From positions 1-64,000 of the forward strand of contig JAFGKM010000051.1 in assembly GCA_016928555.1 (NCBI GenBank): a stretch of DNA of 64,000 bases, read 5' to 3'. Made by a program: the position numbers and the translations under genes. The DNA is from Candidatus Omnitrophota bacterium. GTDB taxonomy: Bacteria; Ratteibacteria; UBA8468; B48-G9; JAFGKM01. Positions 29,389-40,157 of this stretch are shown here, piece by piece. Position 1 is the first letter of the stretch; each line of letters opens with the position of its first letter. The notes below the pieces were generated by a model. The model did not search any database, was not told the DNA's origin, and was given only the letters and a program-made list of their open reading frames with translations.

Positions 29389-29862
29389 ATGAAGATAACG
29401 GATTTTTTGAAGGAGGACTGCGTATTAATCGGTGTAAAAAGCAAGGATAAAAAGGGAGCAATTTCGGAGTTGCTGGAATTGCTCAAGGAAAAGAAACACA
29501 TTAAAGACAGCCAGGATATTCTGGATAACGTGATGGAAAGGGAAAAACTCGGCTCTACCGGCATAGGCCAGGGCATAGCTGTTCCCCATACCAAGACGGA
29601 ACAAATTGAGGACCTCGTCGGGGCGGTTGGGATTTCCGACGACGGGGTATCCTTCGACGCACTTGACGGAGAACCCGTACACATAATCTTTCTTATACTT
29701 GCTCCGACAAAGTCAATCGGGCTTCATCTGAAAGCCCTTGCCAAGATAGCCCGTCTTCTGAAGGATAAGACGTTCCGGAACGCTCTGCGCAAGTCAACCT
29801 CGGCTTCCGAGGTGGCAAGAATTATAAGGGAAGACGAAGAAAAGCTGAACCTGTCTTCCTGA
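29389..29862 (+). CDS. PTS sugar transporter subunit IIA (PtsN/fructose-like)
   Basis: ORF 157 aa; DNVMEREKLGSTGIGQGIAVPHTKTEQIEDLVGAVG. Confidence 0.93.
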   Translation: MKITDFLKEDCVLIGVKSKDKKGAISELLELLKEKKHIKDSQDILDNVMEREKLGSTGIGQGIAVPHTKTEQIEDLVGAVGISDDGVSFDALDGEPVHIIFLILAPTKSIGLHLKALAKIARLLKDKTFRNALRKSTSASEVARIIREDEEKLNLSS

Positions 29863-29874
29863 AAAAACTGAAAA

Positions 29875-31590
29875 ATGAAACAGATAAAAGGAATAGGCGT
29901 TTCTTCGGGCGTTGCAATCGGCAAGGCGTGGATATGGGAGAATTCCCTTTTGAAAGAGCCCGAATATGCAATAGACGAATCTTCCGTGGATGTTGAGGTG
30001 CAGCGTTTTAACAAAGCCTTGGAGTCTACCGAGATTCAAATCAGGGAGATGCAGAGAAATTTTGAAAGGCAGGTGGGCAATCAGTATTCCGACATTTTTT
30101 CTTTTCATCTGGCTTTTTTAAAGGACGCCGTTCTCAAGAATGAAACGGAAAATATAATCCGGGACGAAAAGATAAACAGTGAGAGCGCCCTTACGAAAGT
30201 CATACAGAAACTGGGCAGGGAATTCAGGAAAAAAGAGACGGATTTTTTCAAGGACAGGAGAAGAGACCTTCTTGACGTAATTGAAAAAATAGTTCTCAAT
30301 CTAAGGGGTTCCTCATCAGCCAGAATAAAAACGTTCAAGGACGAGATAATCGTTGCCAGAGATTTATCCCCGAGCCAGACCGTTTCGCTGGACAAGAACC
30401 GCGTTATCGGCTTTGTTACCGAGATAGGCAGTGAGACTTCCCATGCGGCAATAATCGCAAAAGCGCTGGAGATACCGGCTGTCGTGGCCGAAAATGCGGC
30501 CGGCGAGATAAAAAACGGCGACGCCGTCATTGTAGACGGAACTGCCGGCATTGTGATTGTAAATCCAGTAAAAGAGGTTGTTGATAAATACAGGGGGAAA
30601 AAGAAAGAGATTTTCAGGATGAAGGAAAGACTTCTGCAAATAAAGAACCTGCCATGCCAGACGCTGGACGGAAAGAGGGTGCATCTTCACGCCAACATAG
30701 AGCTCCCGGAAGAAGTTGAGACCGCAAAAAAATACGGCGCAGAGGGGATAGGGCTTTACAGGACCGAATACCTTTATCTGAACAGGAAAGACCTCCCTTC
30801 GGAAGAGGAGCAGTTTCTTGCTTATAAAAATGTTGCCGAGAAAATTGGTGCGGGAAAGCCGGTTATCATCAGAACTATTGATATAGGCGGGGACAAGTTC
30901 ATCTCTGCCCTGCCCGCCACTGTAGAGCTGAATCCCTTCCTCGGCTGGAGAGGGATACGCTTCTGCCTTGAAAGAAAGGATATATTTAAAATACAGCTTA
31001 GGGCAATACTGAGAGCGGCAGTCTACGGAAATCTTAAAATAATGTTTCCGATGATTTCGACGATAGAGGAAATAAGAGCCGCCAAGAAAATGCTTCAGGG
31101 CGTCAAAGCGGAGATGAAGAAGGAGAAAAAGAGATTCAACGGCAAGATTGAAGTCGGAATAATGGTTGAGACGCCTTCGGCGGCGCTGATAACTGATAAA
31201 TTTGCCGGGGAATCGGATTTTTTCAGCATTGGCTCCAACGACCTTGTTCAGTACACCCTTGCCGTTGACAGGGGCAACGAGAAGATATCGCACCTGTACC
31301 AGCCGTGCCATCCGGCGGTCCTGAAACTTATAAGGATGACCGTTGAAAACTCGCGCATGAGAGGTATCTGGACGGGACTGTGCGGAGAGATGGCTTCCAT
31401 TCCGGAGATAGCCTGCCTTCTTGTGGGTACCGGCGTTGATGAATTGAGCATGGCCCCGGGAGCGATACCTGCGGTAAAAGAGAAGATACGCTCCGTGCAT
31501 TACGGAAAACTTAAGGAAATTGCGGAAAAAGTTCTTGTGTTTGACACGCACGAAAAGGTTTACAACTATCTTTTAAGAGAAATTAAATGA
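29875..31590 (+). CDS. ptsI: Phosphoenolpyruvate-protein phosphotransferase (EI)
   Basis: ORF 571 aa; GFVTEIGSETSHAAIIAKALEIPAVV; GIGLYRTEYLYL; DFFSIGSNDLVQYTLAVDRGN. Confidence 0.97.
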   Translation: MKQIKGIGVSSGVAIGKAWIWENSLLKEPEYAIDESSVDVEVQRFNKALESTEIQIREMQRNFERQVGNQYSDIFSFHLAFLKDAVLKNETENIIRDEKINSESALTKVIQKLGREFRKKETDFFKDRRRDLLDVIEKIVLNLRGSSSARIKTFKDEIIVARDLSPSQTVSLDKNRVIGFVTEIGSETSHAAIIAKALEIPAVVAENAAGEIKNGDAVIVDGTAGIVIVNPVKEVVDKYRGKKKEIFRMKERLLQIKNLPCQTLDGKRVHLHANIELPEEVETAKKYGAEGIGLYRTEYLYLNRKDLPSEEEQFLAYKNVAEKIGAGKPVIIRTIDIGGDKFISALPATVELNPFLGWRGIRFCLERKDIFKIQLRAILRAAVYGNLKIMFPMISTIEEIRAAKKMLQGVKAEMKKEKKRFNGKIEVGIMVETPSAALITDKFAGESDFFSIGSNDLVQYTLAVDRGNEKISHLYQPCHPAVLKLIRMTVENSRMRGIWTGLCGEMASIPEIACLLVGTGVDELSMAPGAIPAVKEKIRSVHYGKLKEIAEKVLVFDTHEKVYNYLLREIK

Positions 31591-31601
31591 AGGAGGCTGC
31601 G

Positions 31602-32645
31602 ATGTCCGGAAGAGTCACTTCGGAAGAAATCAAAAAACTGGATAGGCGGGATATGCTGGGAAAGCTTAAGGGGTTTTCCCTGCAGTGTGAGGAAGCCTAT
31701 TCCCTGCCGGCCCCTGCCCTTCTCCCGGAAAAGGATTTCAACAGGATTATATTCTGCGGCATGGGAGGTTCCGCAATCGGAGGGGATATTATAAATGCGC
31801 TTGCTTTTGAGAATTCCCGGATACCGTGTTTCGTAAACAGGGACTACTGCCTGCCTTTTTTTGCCGACGGCAAAACGCTCGCAGTAATCATAAGCTACTC
31901 CGGCAATACCGAAGAGACTCTTAGCGCTTTGGAAAAAGCGAGGGAAAGGGGATGTCCCGTCGTGTGTATAACAAGCGGAGGACAGGTTGAGAAAATTGCG
32001 TCTTCGGATAAACTGCCGCTGGTAAAGATACCCGGAGGATACCCTCCGAGATGCGCAATGGGATATTTGTTTTTCCCCTGCTATAAAATATTGAGCGCTC
32101 TGGGCGTTTTGCCGGAGCTTGATGCCTCGATTTTTAACCGCATAAGGCGCTGGTCCGAGGATTTTTTCCCTGAAAATGAAAAAAGTCTTGCAAAAGGCGC
32201 CGCCTTGAAGTTCTACGGAAAGATACCGCTGATTTATTCGGGCGCGAGGTTTCTGCCCGCCTTGACAAGATGGAAAACGCAGATTGCGGAGAACAGCAAG
32301 TCTTTTGCATTCATTAACGTTTTTCCCGAGATGAATCACAACGAGATTATGTCATGGCGCTATCCTGACTGGTTTATCGCCAGATCCGTGCCGGTTTTCA
32401 TAACTTCGGAGAAAGAGCATCCGAGAACTGATAAGCGTTTTAAAATAACGAGAGAAATAATATCCGGTGTAAATACTGATATTCTTGACTTGAGGACGGA
32501 GGGAGACAGCCTGCTGGAGGAGATTTTTTACCTGATTGTGCTCGGAGACTGGATAAGCTTCTATCTTGCGGTTCTTAACGGCGCAGACCCGACAGAGATA
32601 AACGGAATAGACCTTTTGAAAAAAAGAATGGGAGGAACTTCATGA
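31602..32645 (+). CDS. Bifunctional phosphoglucose/phosphomannose isomerase (SIS domain)
   Basis: [39 protein letters not shown] at 31602 preceded by AGGAGG preferred over ATG at 31587. Confidence 0.88.
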   Translation: MSGRVTSEEIKKLDRRDMLGKLKGFSLQCEEAYSLPAPALLPEKDFNRIIFCGMGGSAIGGDIINALAFENSRIPCFVNRDYCLPFFADGKTLAVIISYSGNTEETLSALEKARERGCPVVCITSGGQVEKIASSDKLPLVKIPGGYPPRCAMGYLFFPCYKILSALGVLPELDASIFNRIRRWSEDFFPENEKSLAKGAALKFYGKIPLIYSGARFLPALTRWKTQIAENSKSFAFINVFPEMNHNEIMSWRYPDWFIARSVPVFITSEKEHPRTDKRFKITREIISGVNTDILDLRTEGDSLLEEIFYLIVLGDWISFYLAVLNGADPTEINGIDLLKKRMGGTS

Positions 32646-33778
32646 ACAACTCGTATCTTTTTACTTCAGAATCGGTTACGGAAGGGCATCCTGACAAGAT
32701 ATGCGACCAGATATCGGACTCAATACTTGACGAAGTTCTGAAACAGGATAAAAACGGGCGGGTGGCTTGCGAATGCCTCACCACGAGAGGGCTCATTTTT
32801 GTAGCCGGAGAGATAGGCACAAAGGGATATGTGGATATTCCCGCTGTAGTCAGGCAGCTGCTCGCAGAAGTGGGGTATACGGAACCTTCTTACGGTTTCC
32901 ATTTTGATGCCAGCGCAGTCATCACTTCAATACAGAACCAGTCTCCGGACATAGCGCTTGGCGTTGACAAGGGAGGCGCCGGCGACCAGGGCATGATGTT
33001 CGGGTACGCCTCCGACGAAACTGATGAATTTATGCCAATGCCCATATCCCTTGCGCATAAGCTTGTGAGGCGGCTTGCCGGAATCAGAAAGGAAAAAAAA
33101 CTTGATTACCTCCGGCCTGACGGCAAATCGCAGGTTACCGTGCGCTATGAAAACGGCGTACCCCGAACGGTAGAAAGCGTTGTCCTGTCAACACAGCACA
33201 ATCCCGGGATTCCTCAAAAGAAGATAAAAGACGACCTGACAGAGCTGGTTATAAACAGGGTTGTTCCCGCAGGCATAAGAAGCAGGAAGATGCAGATTTT
33301 TGTCAATCCCACCGGAAGGTTTATCATCGGAGGACCGCAGGCCGATACAGGCGTAACAGGGAGGAAAATAATCGTAGATACTTACGGCGGCGTAGGGAGC
33401 CACGGAGGGGGCTGTTTTTCCGGCAAGGACCCGACAAAGGTGGACAGGTCGGCTTCATATATGGCAAGATACCTTGCAAAGAACATAGTCGCTTCGGGGC
33501 TTGCAAAAAAATGCGAGATACAGATTGCCTACGTCATAGGCATGAAACAGCCGGTCTCCATTATGGTGAATACTGAAAATACCGGCGCCGTGCCTGACAG
33601 TGCCATTGTCCGGCTCATAAAAGACAATTTTGACCTTTCGCCCGGCGGCATCATAAAGAAGCTTGACCTGCGCAGGCCCATATATAGGAGGACTGCCTGT
33701 TACGGACATTTCGGGAGAGAGGAAGATGGGTTTGCCTGGGAGAAAAAAGACTCGGTTAAGATATTCCGGAAAGGATAA
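32642..33778 (+). CDS. metK: S-adenosylmethionine synthetase
   Basis: ORF 378 aa; [55 protein letters not shown]. Confidence 0.98.
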   Translation: MNNSYLFTSESVTEGHPDKICDQISDSILDEVLKQDKNGRVACECLTTRGLIFVAGEIGTKGYVDIPAVVRQLLAEVGYTEPSYGFHFDASAVITSIQNQSPDIALGVDKGGAGDQGMMFGYASDETDEFMPMPISLAHKLVRRLAGIRKEKKLDYLRPDGKSQVTVRYENGVPRTVESVVLSTQHNPGIPQKKIKDDLTELVINRVVPAGIRSRKMQIFVNPTGRFIIGGPQADTGVTGRKIIVDTYGGVGSHGGGCFSGKDPTKVDRSASYMARYLAKNIVASGLAKKCEIQIAYVIGMKQPVSIMVNTENTGAVPDSAIVRLIKDNFDLSPGGIIKKLDLRRPIYRRTACYGHFGREEDGFAWEKKDSVKIFRKG

Positions 33779-33828
33779 TTTTACCCGCCTCCGCAGAAAC
33801 CCGGAAATAAGAAGAGATATAGCAGTTC

Positions 33829-34464
33829 ATGGAACATTTTTACTTAAGCAGGACACAAAAGACGGACAAAAAACCGCTGACAATCGGGATAACGGGCATA
33901 TTCGGCTCAGGCAAGACAACGGTTGCCGGAATCTTCGGCAGAGAAGGAATCCCCGTTATCTCATGCGACGCAATAGTCCACCGCCTTCTTAAAAAGAAAA
34001 ACATCCTGGGAAAAATACGGAAGCTGTTCGGCGAATCTGTTTTTGAAGGAGGAATGCTTGACAGAAGAAAAATGGGGAAATTAATTTTTTCCAGCAGTTC
34101 AAAGAGAATCGCGCTGGAGAAGATGCTTCATCCGCATGTCTTTAAAGAGATAGAAAAAAGAAAACTTGACTATGCCGGTAAAAGTGATATAATAGTAATA
34201 GAAGTTCCTTTGCTCTTCGAGACCAAATCAGAAATCCTGTTCGATAAAACGGTTGTCGTTTCCTCTTCTCCGAAGGAAATCAAAGAACGGCTGAAAGGAA
34301 AATTCAGCGAAGAGGAAGTAGCAGAAAGATGGAACAACCAGCTTCCATTGAGCGAAAAAGAAAAAAAAGCCGATTACATTATCCGTAATTCCAATGATAA
34401 AAGTGCCGGACGGCAGGTGCATCTTCTTATCGAAAAACTTAAAAGCGAAATTATTTCCGGCTGA
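33829..34464 (+). CDS. coaE: Dephospho-CoA kinase
   Basis: ORF 211 aa; IGITGIFGSGKTTVAGIFGREGIPVISCDAIVH; EVPLLFETK. Confidence 0.93.
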   Translation: MEHFYLSRTQKTDKKPLTIGITGIFGSGKTTVAGIFGREGIPVISCDAIVHRLLKKKNILGKIRKLFGESVFEGGMLDRRKMGKLIFSSSSKRIALEKMLHPHVFKEIEKRKLDYAGKSDIIVIEVPLLFETKSEILFDKTVVVSSSPKEIKERLKGKFSEEEVAERWNNQLPLSEKEKKADYIIRNSNDKSAGRQVHLLIEKLKSEIISG

Positions 34465-34602
34465 AACACGCCAAGCATTTCAACGTACAATTCAGGATTT
34501 ATTAAACGTTTATTAAAGCAATCCAGTATTCATAAAACAAAATCACACTTCTTCACGGTTTAAGAAATCCGGAGAAGGGTTCAGTATAAAGGAGGAATCA
34601 TA

Positions 34603-35877
34603 ATGGAAGCAATAAAGGATGTGGACATTGCGGCGCTGAGGAAACTTACTATCCCGAAACTTCAGGGCATAGCAAAAACCCTCAAGGTTGACGGCGTGAG
34701 CAATCTGAGAAAGGAAGAACTGATTTATAAGATTATGGAATCCCAAACCCAGAGGGAGGGGCTTTTGTTCGGCGAGGGCGTTCTGGAAATTCTTCCGGAC
34801 GGTTTCGGATTTCTGCGCTCGCCAAACTATAATTACCTTCCGGGTCCGGACGATATTTACATTTCCCCGTCCCAGATAAAGAAATTTGCTTTAAAAACCG
34901 GCGACACGGTTTCGGGGCAGATAAGGCCGCCTAAGGACAACGAAAAATATTTTGCGCTCCTTAAAGTGGAAAGAGTAAATTCCGAACCGCCCGAAAAGAT
35001 TCAGTTCAGGGTTCCTTTTGAAGAGCTGACGCCTATTCATCCGGATAAACGGTTTATTCTTGAGACCACCTCCGATGAGATAACCACAAGGGTTATAGAC
35101 CTTGTTACGCCCATTGGAAAGGGGCAGAGAGGGCTCATCGTATCGCCTCCGAGAACAGGCAAGACCGTCATTCTCCAGAAGCTTGCAAACGCAATAGCGG
35201 CAAATACTCCCGACGCGCATCTGATTGTCCTGCTCATAGCGGAAAGGCCGGAGGAGGTAACGGAGATGAAGCGCCTCGTCCGGGGCGAAGTAATCAGCGC
35301 AACTTTCGACGAATCTCCCGAAAGGCACACCCAGGTTGCCGAAATAGTAATGGAGAAAGCCAAACGGCTCGTGGAGCACAAGAAGGACGTTGTGATACTT
35401 CTCGACAGCATTACCCGGCTTGCGCGGGCATACAACGTTCTTGTGCCTCATACGGGCAAGATTATGACAGGCGGACTGGAGTCAAACGCTCTGGACAAGC
35501 CGAAAAGATTTTTCGGTGCGGCAAGAAACATAGAAGAAGGAGGAAGCCTTACCATTATAGGCACGGCGCTGATAGATACGGGAAGCAAAATGGACGACGT
35601 GATTTTCGAGGAGTTCAAAGGCACCGGCAATATGGAAATAAACCTTGAACGGAAGCTTTCCGACAGAAGGACGTTTCCCGCCATTGACATCAACAGGTCC
35701 GGTACAAGAAGGGAGGAGCTTCTTGTGGACGCCCAGGAGCTTCAGCTGGTGTGGCTGTTCAGGAAGGTTCTTGCTCCGCTGAATTCCGTTGAAGCGATGG
35801 AACTGCTTATAGCGAGGATGAAAGGCACAAAGTCAAACATAGAGCTTCTTCTTGCCATCAAAGCCCAGACGCAATAA
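34603..35877 (+). CDS. rho: Transcription termination factor Rho
   Basis: ORF 424 aa; [56 protein letters not shown]. Confidence 0.98.
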   Translation: MEAIKDVDIAALRKLTIPKLQGIAKTLKVDGVSNLRKEELIYKIMESQTQREGLLFGEGVLEILPDGFGFLRSPNYNYLPGPDDIYISPSQIKKFALKTGDTVSGQIRPPKDNEKYFALLKVERVNSEPPEKIQFRVPFEELTPIHPDKRFILETTSDEITTRVIDLVTPIGKGQRGLIVSPPRTGKTVILQKLANAIAANTPDAHLIVLLIAERPEEVTEMKRLVRGEVISATFDESPERHTQVAEIVMEKAKRLVEHKKDVVILLDSITRLARAYNVLVPHTGKIMTGGLESNALDKPKRFFGAARNIEEGGSLTIIGTALIDTGSKMDDVIFEEFKGTGNMEINLERKLSDRRTFPAIDINRSGTRREELLVDAQELQLVWLFRKVLAPLNSVEAMELLIARMKGTKSNIELLLAIKAQTQ

Positions 35878-35881
35878 ACTT

Positions 35882-35983
35882 CAGCGTATAGTAGAAAATA
35901 CAGCGTATAGCGTTTAGCGTATAGTGGAGACTTAGCGTGGAGCGTTTATTTAAAAATACGCTGTACGCTATACCCTATACGCC
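35882..35983. repeat. Dispersed inverted GCGTATAGCG-type repeat (second copy)
   Basis: CAGCGTATAGCGTTTAGCGTATAGT ... ACGCTGTACGCTATACCCTATACGCC; same arms as 16211-16295. Confidence 0.75.
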
Positions 35984-36000
35984 GCTTTTAATCTTGCCAT

Positions 36001-37077
36001 CTATGCCAGCAGTGCTTCAAGATTCACGTGTTTTTCTATAAGCTTCCGCGCCATATCTATCTTTTCAGCGTCTTCTTCTGTTATTTTCACAACAAGCTCA
36101 TGTATCAGGGAAGCCGTTTCATACGTTCCCTCGGAAACTATGATTGTCGGGATATCGTATTTTTTAATCAGGTCAAGAATGCTCTTGTGAGGATAAAGAC
36201 CTCCCGTAAGGACCAGCGCCCTGATTTCGCTTTCAGAAAAGCTTTCTATGGCGGCAAGTATCATATCCTCCCTGTCTCCGGGCGTAACGAGCAGGGAGTC
36301 CTGTTTAAAATAGTCCAGCGCATGCCTGGCAGTCATCGCTCCTATAACTATGTTTTTGATCTTAATATTAAAATTTCCTGCACCTGACAGTATTTTTCCG
36401 TTAATGCATTCGCATATCTGATGAAGATTGGGCTGTAGAAGCGAAGCGGCAAAAGGGATTGCTCCGAGCAGGGGAATGCCTATCCTGCCAAAGCCTTTCC
36501 GCAGATATTTTTCAACTATCTGCTGTTTCTCCGGTATTATCTTATTAACGACAACTCCCTTTACGGGAACTCCCTTATCTTTAAAAAGAGAGAGATTGAG
36601 GGAAACTTCATCAATGGGTTTTCCTATGCCGCCTATGGATATTATGATTACGGGAGTTTCAAGAATGCGCGCGACTTCCGCGTTGCTCATGTCAAAAACA
36701 GCGCCTACGCCGGCATGGCCCGTGCCTTCAACAACCACAACGTCCGCATCCGCCGAGATTTTACCGTACGCCGCCTTAATCTGTTCTTCAAGAGCACCTT
36801 TCTGCGGGTTGTCCAGATACTCCCTTGTAAATCCTCCTTCAACCGCAACCGGATTCAGGTTTTTCCAGTCTGCCTTTATCCCGCACACCCTCTGCATCAA
36901 AACGGCGTCCTTGTCAACCTTGACTCCGTCTACTATAAGGTATTTCTGCCCGACCGGCTTCATGAAGCCGACTTTTTCGAAATATTTCTTCAGGGTAAGC
37001 ATCAAGCCTATGCTGAAAACTGTTTTGCCGTCATTCTGCCGCGTAGATGCTATGAAAATTTTTTTTGTCGCGCCCAT
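36001..37077 (-). CDS. AAA_26/BioD-like P-loop protein with DRTGG domain (phosphotransacetylase N-terminal-like)
   Basis: ORF 358 aa; KKIFIASTRQNDGKTVFSIGLM; VVVVEGTGHAGVGAVFDMSNAEVARIL; C-terminal DRTGG-like region. Confidence 0.8.
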   Translation of the reverse strand: MGATKKIFIASTRQNDGKTVFSIGLMLTLKKYFEKVGFMKPVGQKYLIVDGVKVDKDAVLMQRVCGIKADWKNLNPVAVEGGFTREYLDNPQKGALEEQIKAAYGKISADADVVVVEGTGHAGVGAVFDMSNAEVARILETPVIIISIGGIGKPIDEVSLNLSLFKDKGVPVKGVVVNKIIPEKQQIVEKYLRKGFGRIGIPLLGAIPFAASLLQPNLHQICECINGKILSGAGNFNIKIKNIVIGAMTARHALDYFKQDSLLVTPGDREDMILAAIESFSESEIRALVLTGGLYPHKSILDLIKKYDIPTIIVSEGTYETASLIHELVVKITEEDAEKIDMARKLIEKHVNLEALLA

Positions 37078-37184
37078 GCCTAATATATTAGCAAATTTTT
37101 CTGCGTGTTACAAAAACATTATGTGTTTGACAGGTAAGATTTTTAATAGTAAGCTTTTCACATTTAGTGTGTCAGGGATATAAG

Positions 37185-38282
37185 ATGAACGTATTTACCG
37201 TAATTTATTTAGCGTCGTTTCTTATGGCGTGCGTGAATTATATTTTAAACATTTCCCTTGCGCTCTTTCTTGCGCAGGTGAAACAGGCGGGGCCTTTCAT
37301 AATCGGGCTTGCGGGGTTTACGGGAAATGTCGCGTTTACTGCGGGGACTCTCCTGCTCGCGCGCTACTCGCAGAGAAAGAAAACATCCGTCTTTATCTAT
37401 GTCCCGGCCGGAATTGCGCTTCTTTACCTGCTGATTCGTTTTTCACCCATGCCCCTTATTTTCCTCTTTCTTTTTATTGCCGGTGCCCTGTATGCTTTTT
37501 TCTGGCCGGCCGTGCAGAGATGTTTTAAAGAGCCGGGGGATGAGCTTCACATCGGGATATACAACCTTGCATGGTCGGGGGGAGTAATATGCGGCGCTTT
37601 TTCCGCCGGTATGCTTTATGCGCTGAATTATACCGCCCCTTTTATCACTGCCTTTATCCTTTCCGCCTGCGCTTTTTTTCTGATTGTACTGTCAAGGGCG
37701 GAACTTCTTGCACTTAATAAGTATTCCGAAAAGGAGGAAAGCGAAAAAAGACTGCCGGCGGAAACGGTAAAAGAAGTGCGCCTGCTAAATTTCCTCCATT
37801 TCTTCGCCGCAAGCTCGATTTTTTTCCTGTATCCGAAGCTGGGGCTTGAACGTGGCTTCTCCCCGCAGTTTATCGGCTCTGCGGCGGGCATTCTTCTTAT
37901 CTGCCGGTTCGTTGTCTTTTCGCTTCTTATAGACAAGCCTATGATTATGCATCCTGCAAGGTTTATTATCTCATGCTTCCTGTTTTTTGTCAGCTGCTGC
38001 CTCACAGGCTTGGGAGGCCAACCGTATGCCGTTATAGCGGGCGTGGCAATACTGGGCGCATCAGGAGCGGTTTCCTACCATAACAGCCTGCTGATGCATA
38101 TAAAGCACGGCCTGAAAACTGAAATACACGAAAGCATTATAGGGATGGGGGCGCTTTCGGGAGCTCTGGTAACGGGACTGCTCGGGCAGATTCTCAATCT
38201 CCCCGTCGCTTTTGTCCTTGTCGGCGCGGGCATCCTGCTTGCCGGTGTATGGCACAGCAGAAAATATCTTTCACGAAGATAA
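37185..38282 (+). CDS. MFS family transporter
   Basis: Multiple hydrophobic TM segments; MNVFTVIYLASFLMACVNYILNISLALFLAQ; start at 37185 preferred. Confidence 0.8.
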   Translation: MNVFTVIYLASFLMACVNYILNISLALFLAQVKQAGPFIIGLAGFTGNVAFTAGTLLLARYSQRKKTSVFIYVPAGIALLYLLIRFSPMPLIFLFLFIAGALYAFFWPAVQRCFKEPGDELHIGIYNLAWSGGVICGAFSAGMLYALNYTAPFITAFILSACAFFLIVLSRAELLALNKYSEKEESEKRLPAETVKEVRLLNFLHFFAASSIFFLYPKLGLERGFSPQFIGSAAGILLICRFVVFSLLIDKPMIMHPARFIISCFLFFVSCCLTGLGGQPYAVIAGVAILGASGAVSYHNSLLMHIKHGLKTEIHESIIGMGALSGALVTGLLGQILNLPVAFVLVGAGILLAGVWHSRKYLSRR

Positions 38283-38285
38283 AAT

Positions 38286-39188
38286 TTATGCTCCGGTAAA
38301 CTCGGGGAAGTTCTTTTTCCATTCCCGGTAAAGGTTATTTTCTTCGGTTTCCGTCATGTTTTTTCTCAAAGGCTCTCTCGCACAGCCGGCGTCTATGCCC
38401 CTGAATTTCAAGGCCGTCTTCCATGCTTCCATTCCGCCGTATTTCTTGAGAAGAGAGACTGCAACCGTAACCCTTTCCTGGAGTTCCATGGCTTTCTTTA
38501 TATCTCCCGCAATAAAATTTTTGTATATGCCCGTAAAAATCTCGGGCAAGACATTCTGTGTGGAGCCGATTGAGCCGGAAACTCCCATTGTCAGTGCCGG
38601 CAAGAACATCTCGTCCGGTCCGGAAAGCGCAATCCATTTGCCTTCCGCCTTCAAAAGCAAATCCTGGAGTATGTACATATCGGGATTGGTGTATTTAAGT
38701 CCTATGATGTTTTTTATGCCGCGAAGCCTTAGTATATCCTCGTTTGAAAGAATGACGCCGGTTGTTCCGGGTATATAGTAAATCAAAAAGGGAAGAGACG
38801 TGCTTTCGGCCACTCTCTTATAGTAGTCAAAAATCTCTTTGAATCCGATTTTGTAGTAAATGGGGGGGATTGAAGACACTGCGTCAAGCTTCATTTTTTC
38901 CGCATGCCTCGCAAGATCAATGGCGTTTTTCGTATTAAGGATTCCGCCGACATGGGTGATAAGGCGTACCTTGCCGCCCGCCTCTTCCCTTACCGTTTCA
39001 ACCACCAGTTTTCTTTCATCCACGTCCATGGAAGGGCCTTCTCCCGTTCCCCCGCATATGTAAAGTCCATCAATACCCTTTTTTATCAAAAACCTGACAA
39101 GGTTTTTCAGCCGCGTCCTGGATATCCTGCCTTCTTTATCGAAAGGCGTCAAAAGTGCCGCATAGACTCCGCAAAATTTGTTTTTCAC
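38286..39188 (-). CDS. DapA/NanA-family aldolase (dihydrodipicolinate synthase/N-acetylneuraminate lyase superfamily)
   Basis: ORF 300 aa; LLTPFDKEGRIS; YICGGTGEGPSMDVDERK; LIYYIPGTTGV; GLKYTNPD. Confidence 0.88.
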   Translation of the reverse strand: MKNKFCGVYAALLTPFDKEGRISRTRLKNLVRFLIKKGIDGLYICGGTGEGPSMDVDERKLVVETVREEAGGKVRLITHVGGILNTKNAIDLARHAEKMKLDAVSSIPPIYYKIGFKEIFDYYKRVAESTSLPFLIYYIPGTTGVILSNEDILRLRGIKNIIGLKYTNPDMYILQDLLLKAEGKWIALSGPDEMFLPALTMGVSGSIGSTQNVLPEIFTGIYKNFIAGDIKKAMELQERVTVAVSLLKKYGGMEAWKTALKFRGIDAGCAREPLRKNMTETEENNLYREWKKNFPEFTGA

Positions 39189-39226
39189 CTGTTTTCTCCC
39201 TTAAAAATGTATACAAATTATCATGT

Positions 39227-39976
39227 TCAGACAGTTCTGTCAAAAAAAACAGCCGTTGAATTTTGATACCGCTTTCCGTAGAGTTTTGCGTTGTAGGGGG
39301 CGCGCCTGCCGGTGCATTTTTCCCTCGGGCAGAGCATACAGCTTTCAAAGGCGGTCCCGGTCGGGAACAGCAGGCCGGATACGGATTTTGAAGGGAGCAT
39401 CAAGAAGCTTTCCGTCAGAACCACGCCGGCGGTTTCTTTCACGTTGCCCATCATTTTAAAAAAAGGCTTCTGTTCTTCTATCGGCCAGTCCTTGAGGGAG
39501 CCGGGAGCCATCCTTGCAGATTTCTTAAGGCCGTAAGTTTCCTTAATGTAATCGTAGAGAAAAGTTACGGCAGATTCAAGGGCCGACTGCTTGATATGGT
39601 CGGCGAAATAAGAAAAAAACGGGTCGGTATAATTTTTTGACCACTCCTCAAGCTCTGCTCCGCATGTTATGACATATAAAAACACCCTGTGAGCTTTTTC
39701 AAGGTTTACGGTTAACACCCTGCTTTTGAAGGTTGTTTCACCGATAACCACGCTGTCTTCCGTTCTGCCGTTGATATATTCAATCCTGTAAACCGCTTTT
39801 GGCGCTCCCTTCAGCTCCGCCTCGGCGGCCATCTTTAAAATTAAATCGTATTCTTCGCTGTCCTGGGGTATTTTCAGTTTTTCCGCGGCCTTTACGGCAT
39901 CAACCTTAAAGGGAATATTGTTTAAAAAAAAGAGTCCGCCGTTGCAGATAACGTTTATATTATGGGAAATAGGCAT
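39227..39976 (-). CDS. Standalone B12-dependent methionine synthase activation-domain protein
   Basis: ORF 249 aa; YGLKKSARMAPGSLKDWPIEEQKPFFKMMG; LTESFLMLPSKSVSGLLFPTGTAFESCMLCPREKCTGRRAPY. Confidence 0.82.
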   Translation of the reverse strand: MPISHNINVICNGGLFFLNNIPFKVDAVKAAEKLKIPQDSEEYDLILKMAAEAELKGAPKAVYRIEYINGRTEDSVVIGETTFKSRVLTVNLEKAHRVFLYVITCGAELEEWSKNYTDPFFSYFADHIKQSALESAVTFLYDYIKETYGLKKSARMAPGSLKDWPIEEQKPFFKMMGNVKETAGVVLTESFLMLPSKSVSGLLFPTGTAFESCMLCPREKCTGRRAPYNAKLYGKRYQNSTAVFFDRTV

Positions 39977-39990
39977 TTTGTGTTCCTGTC

Positions 39991-40152
39991 AAATCCACCC
40001 TAACCCTCCTTTGCTAAAGGAGGGAACCTCCAAATCCACCCTAACCCTCCTTTGCTAAAGGAGGGAACCTCCAAATCCACCCTAACCCTCCTTTGCTAAA
40101 GGAGGGAACTGTTTAGTCCCCCTTTGATAAAGAGGGAATTAAAGGGAGATTT
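39991..40152. repeat. Tandem triplicated 41-bp unit plus inverted distal arm
   Basis: AAATCCACCCTAACCCTCCTTTGCTAAAGGAGGGAACCTCC at 39991, 40032 and 40073, followed by CCCCCTTTGATAAAGAGGGAATTAAAGGGAGATTT. Confidence 0.95.
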
Positions 40153-40157
40153 GTTCA

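Noticed and set aside
39991-40152. Possible CRISPR array (three regularly spaced repeats)
   Set aside because: The 41-bp units are directly adjacent with no unique spacers, and no cas genes are present; it is a tandem expansion of a dispersed palindromic repeat.
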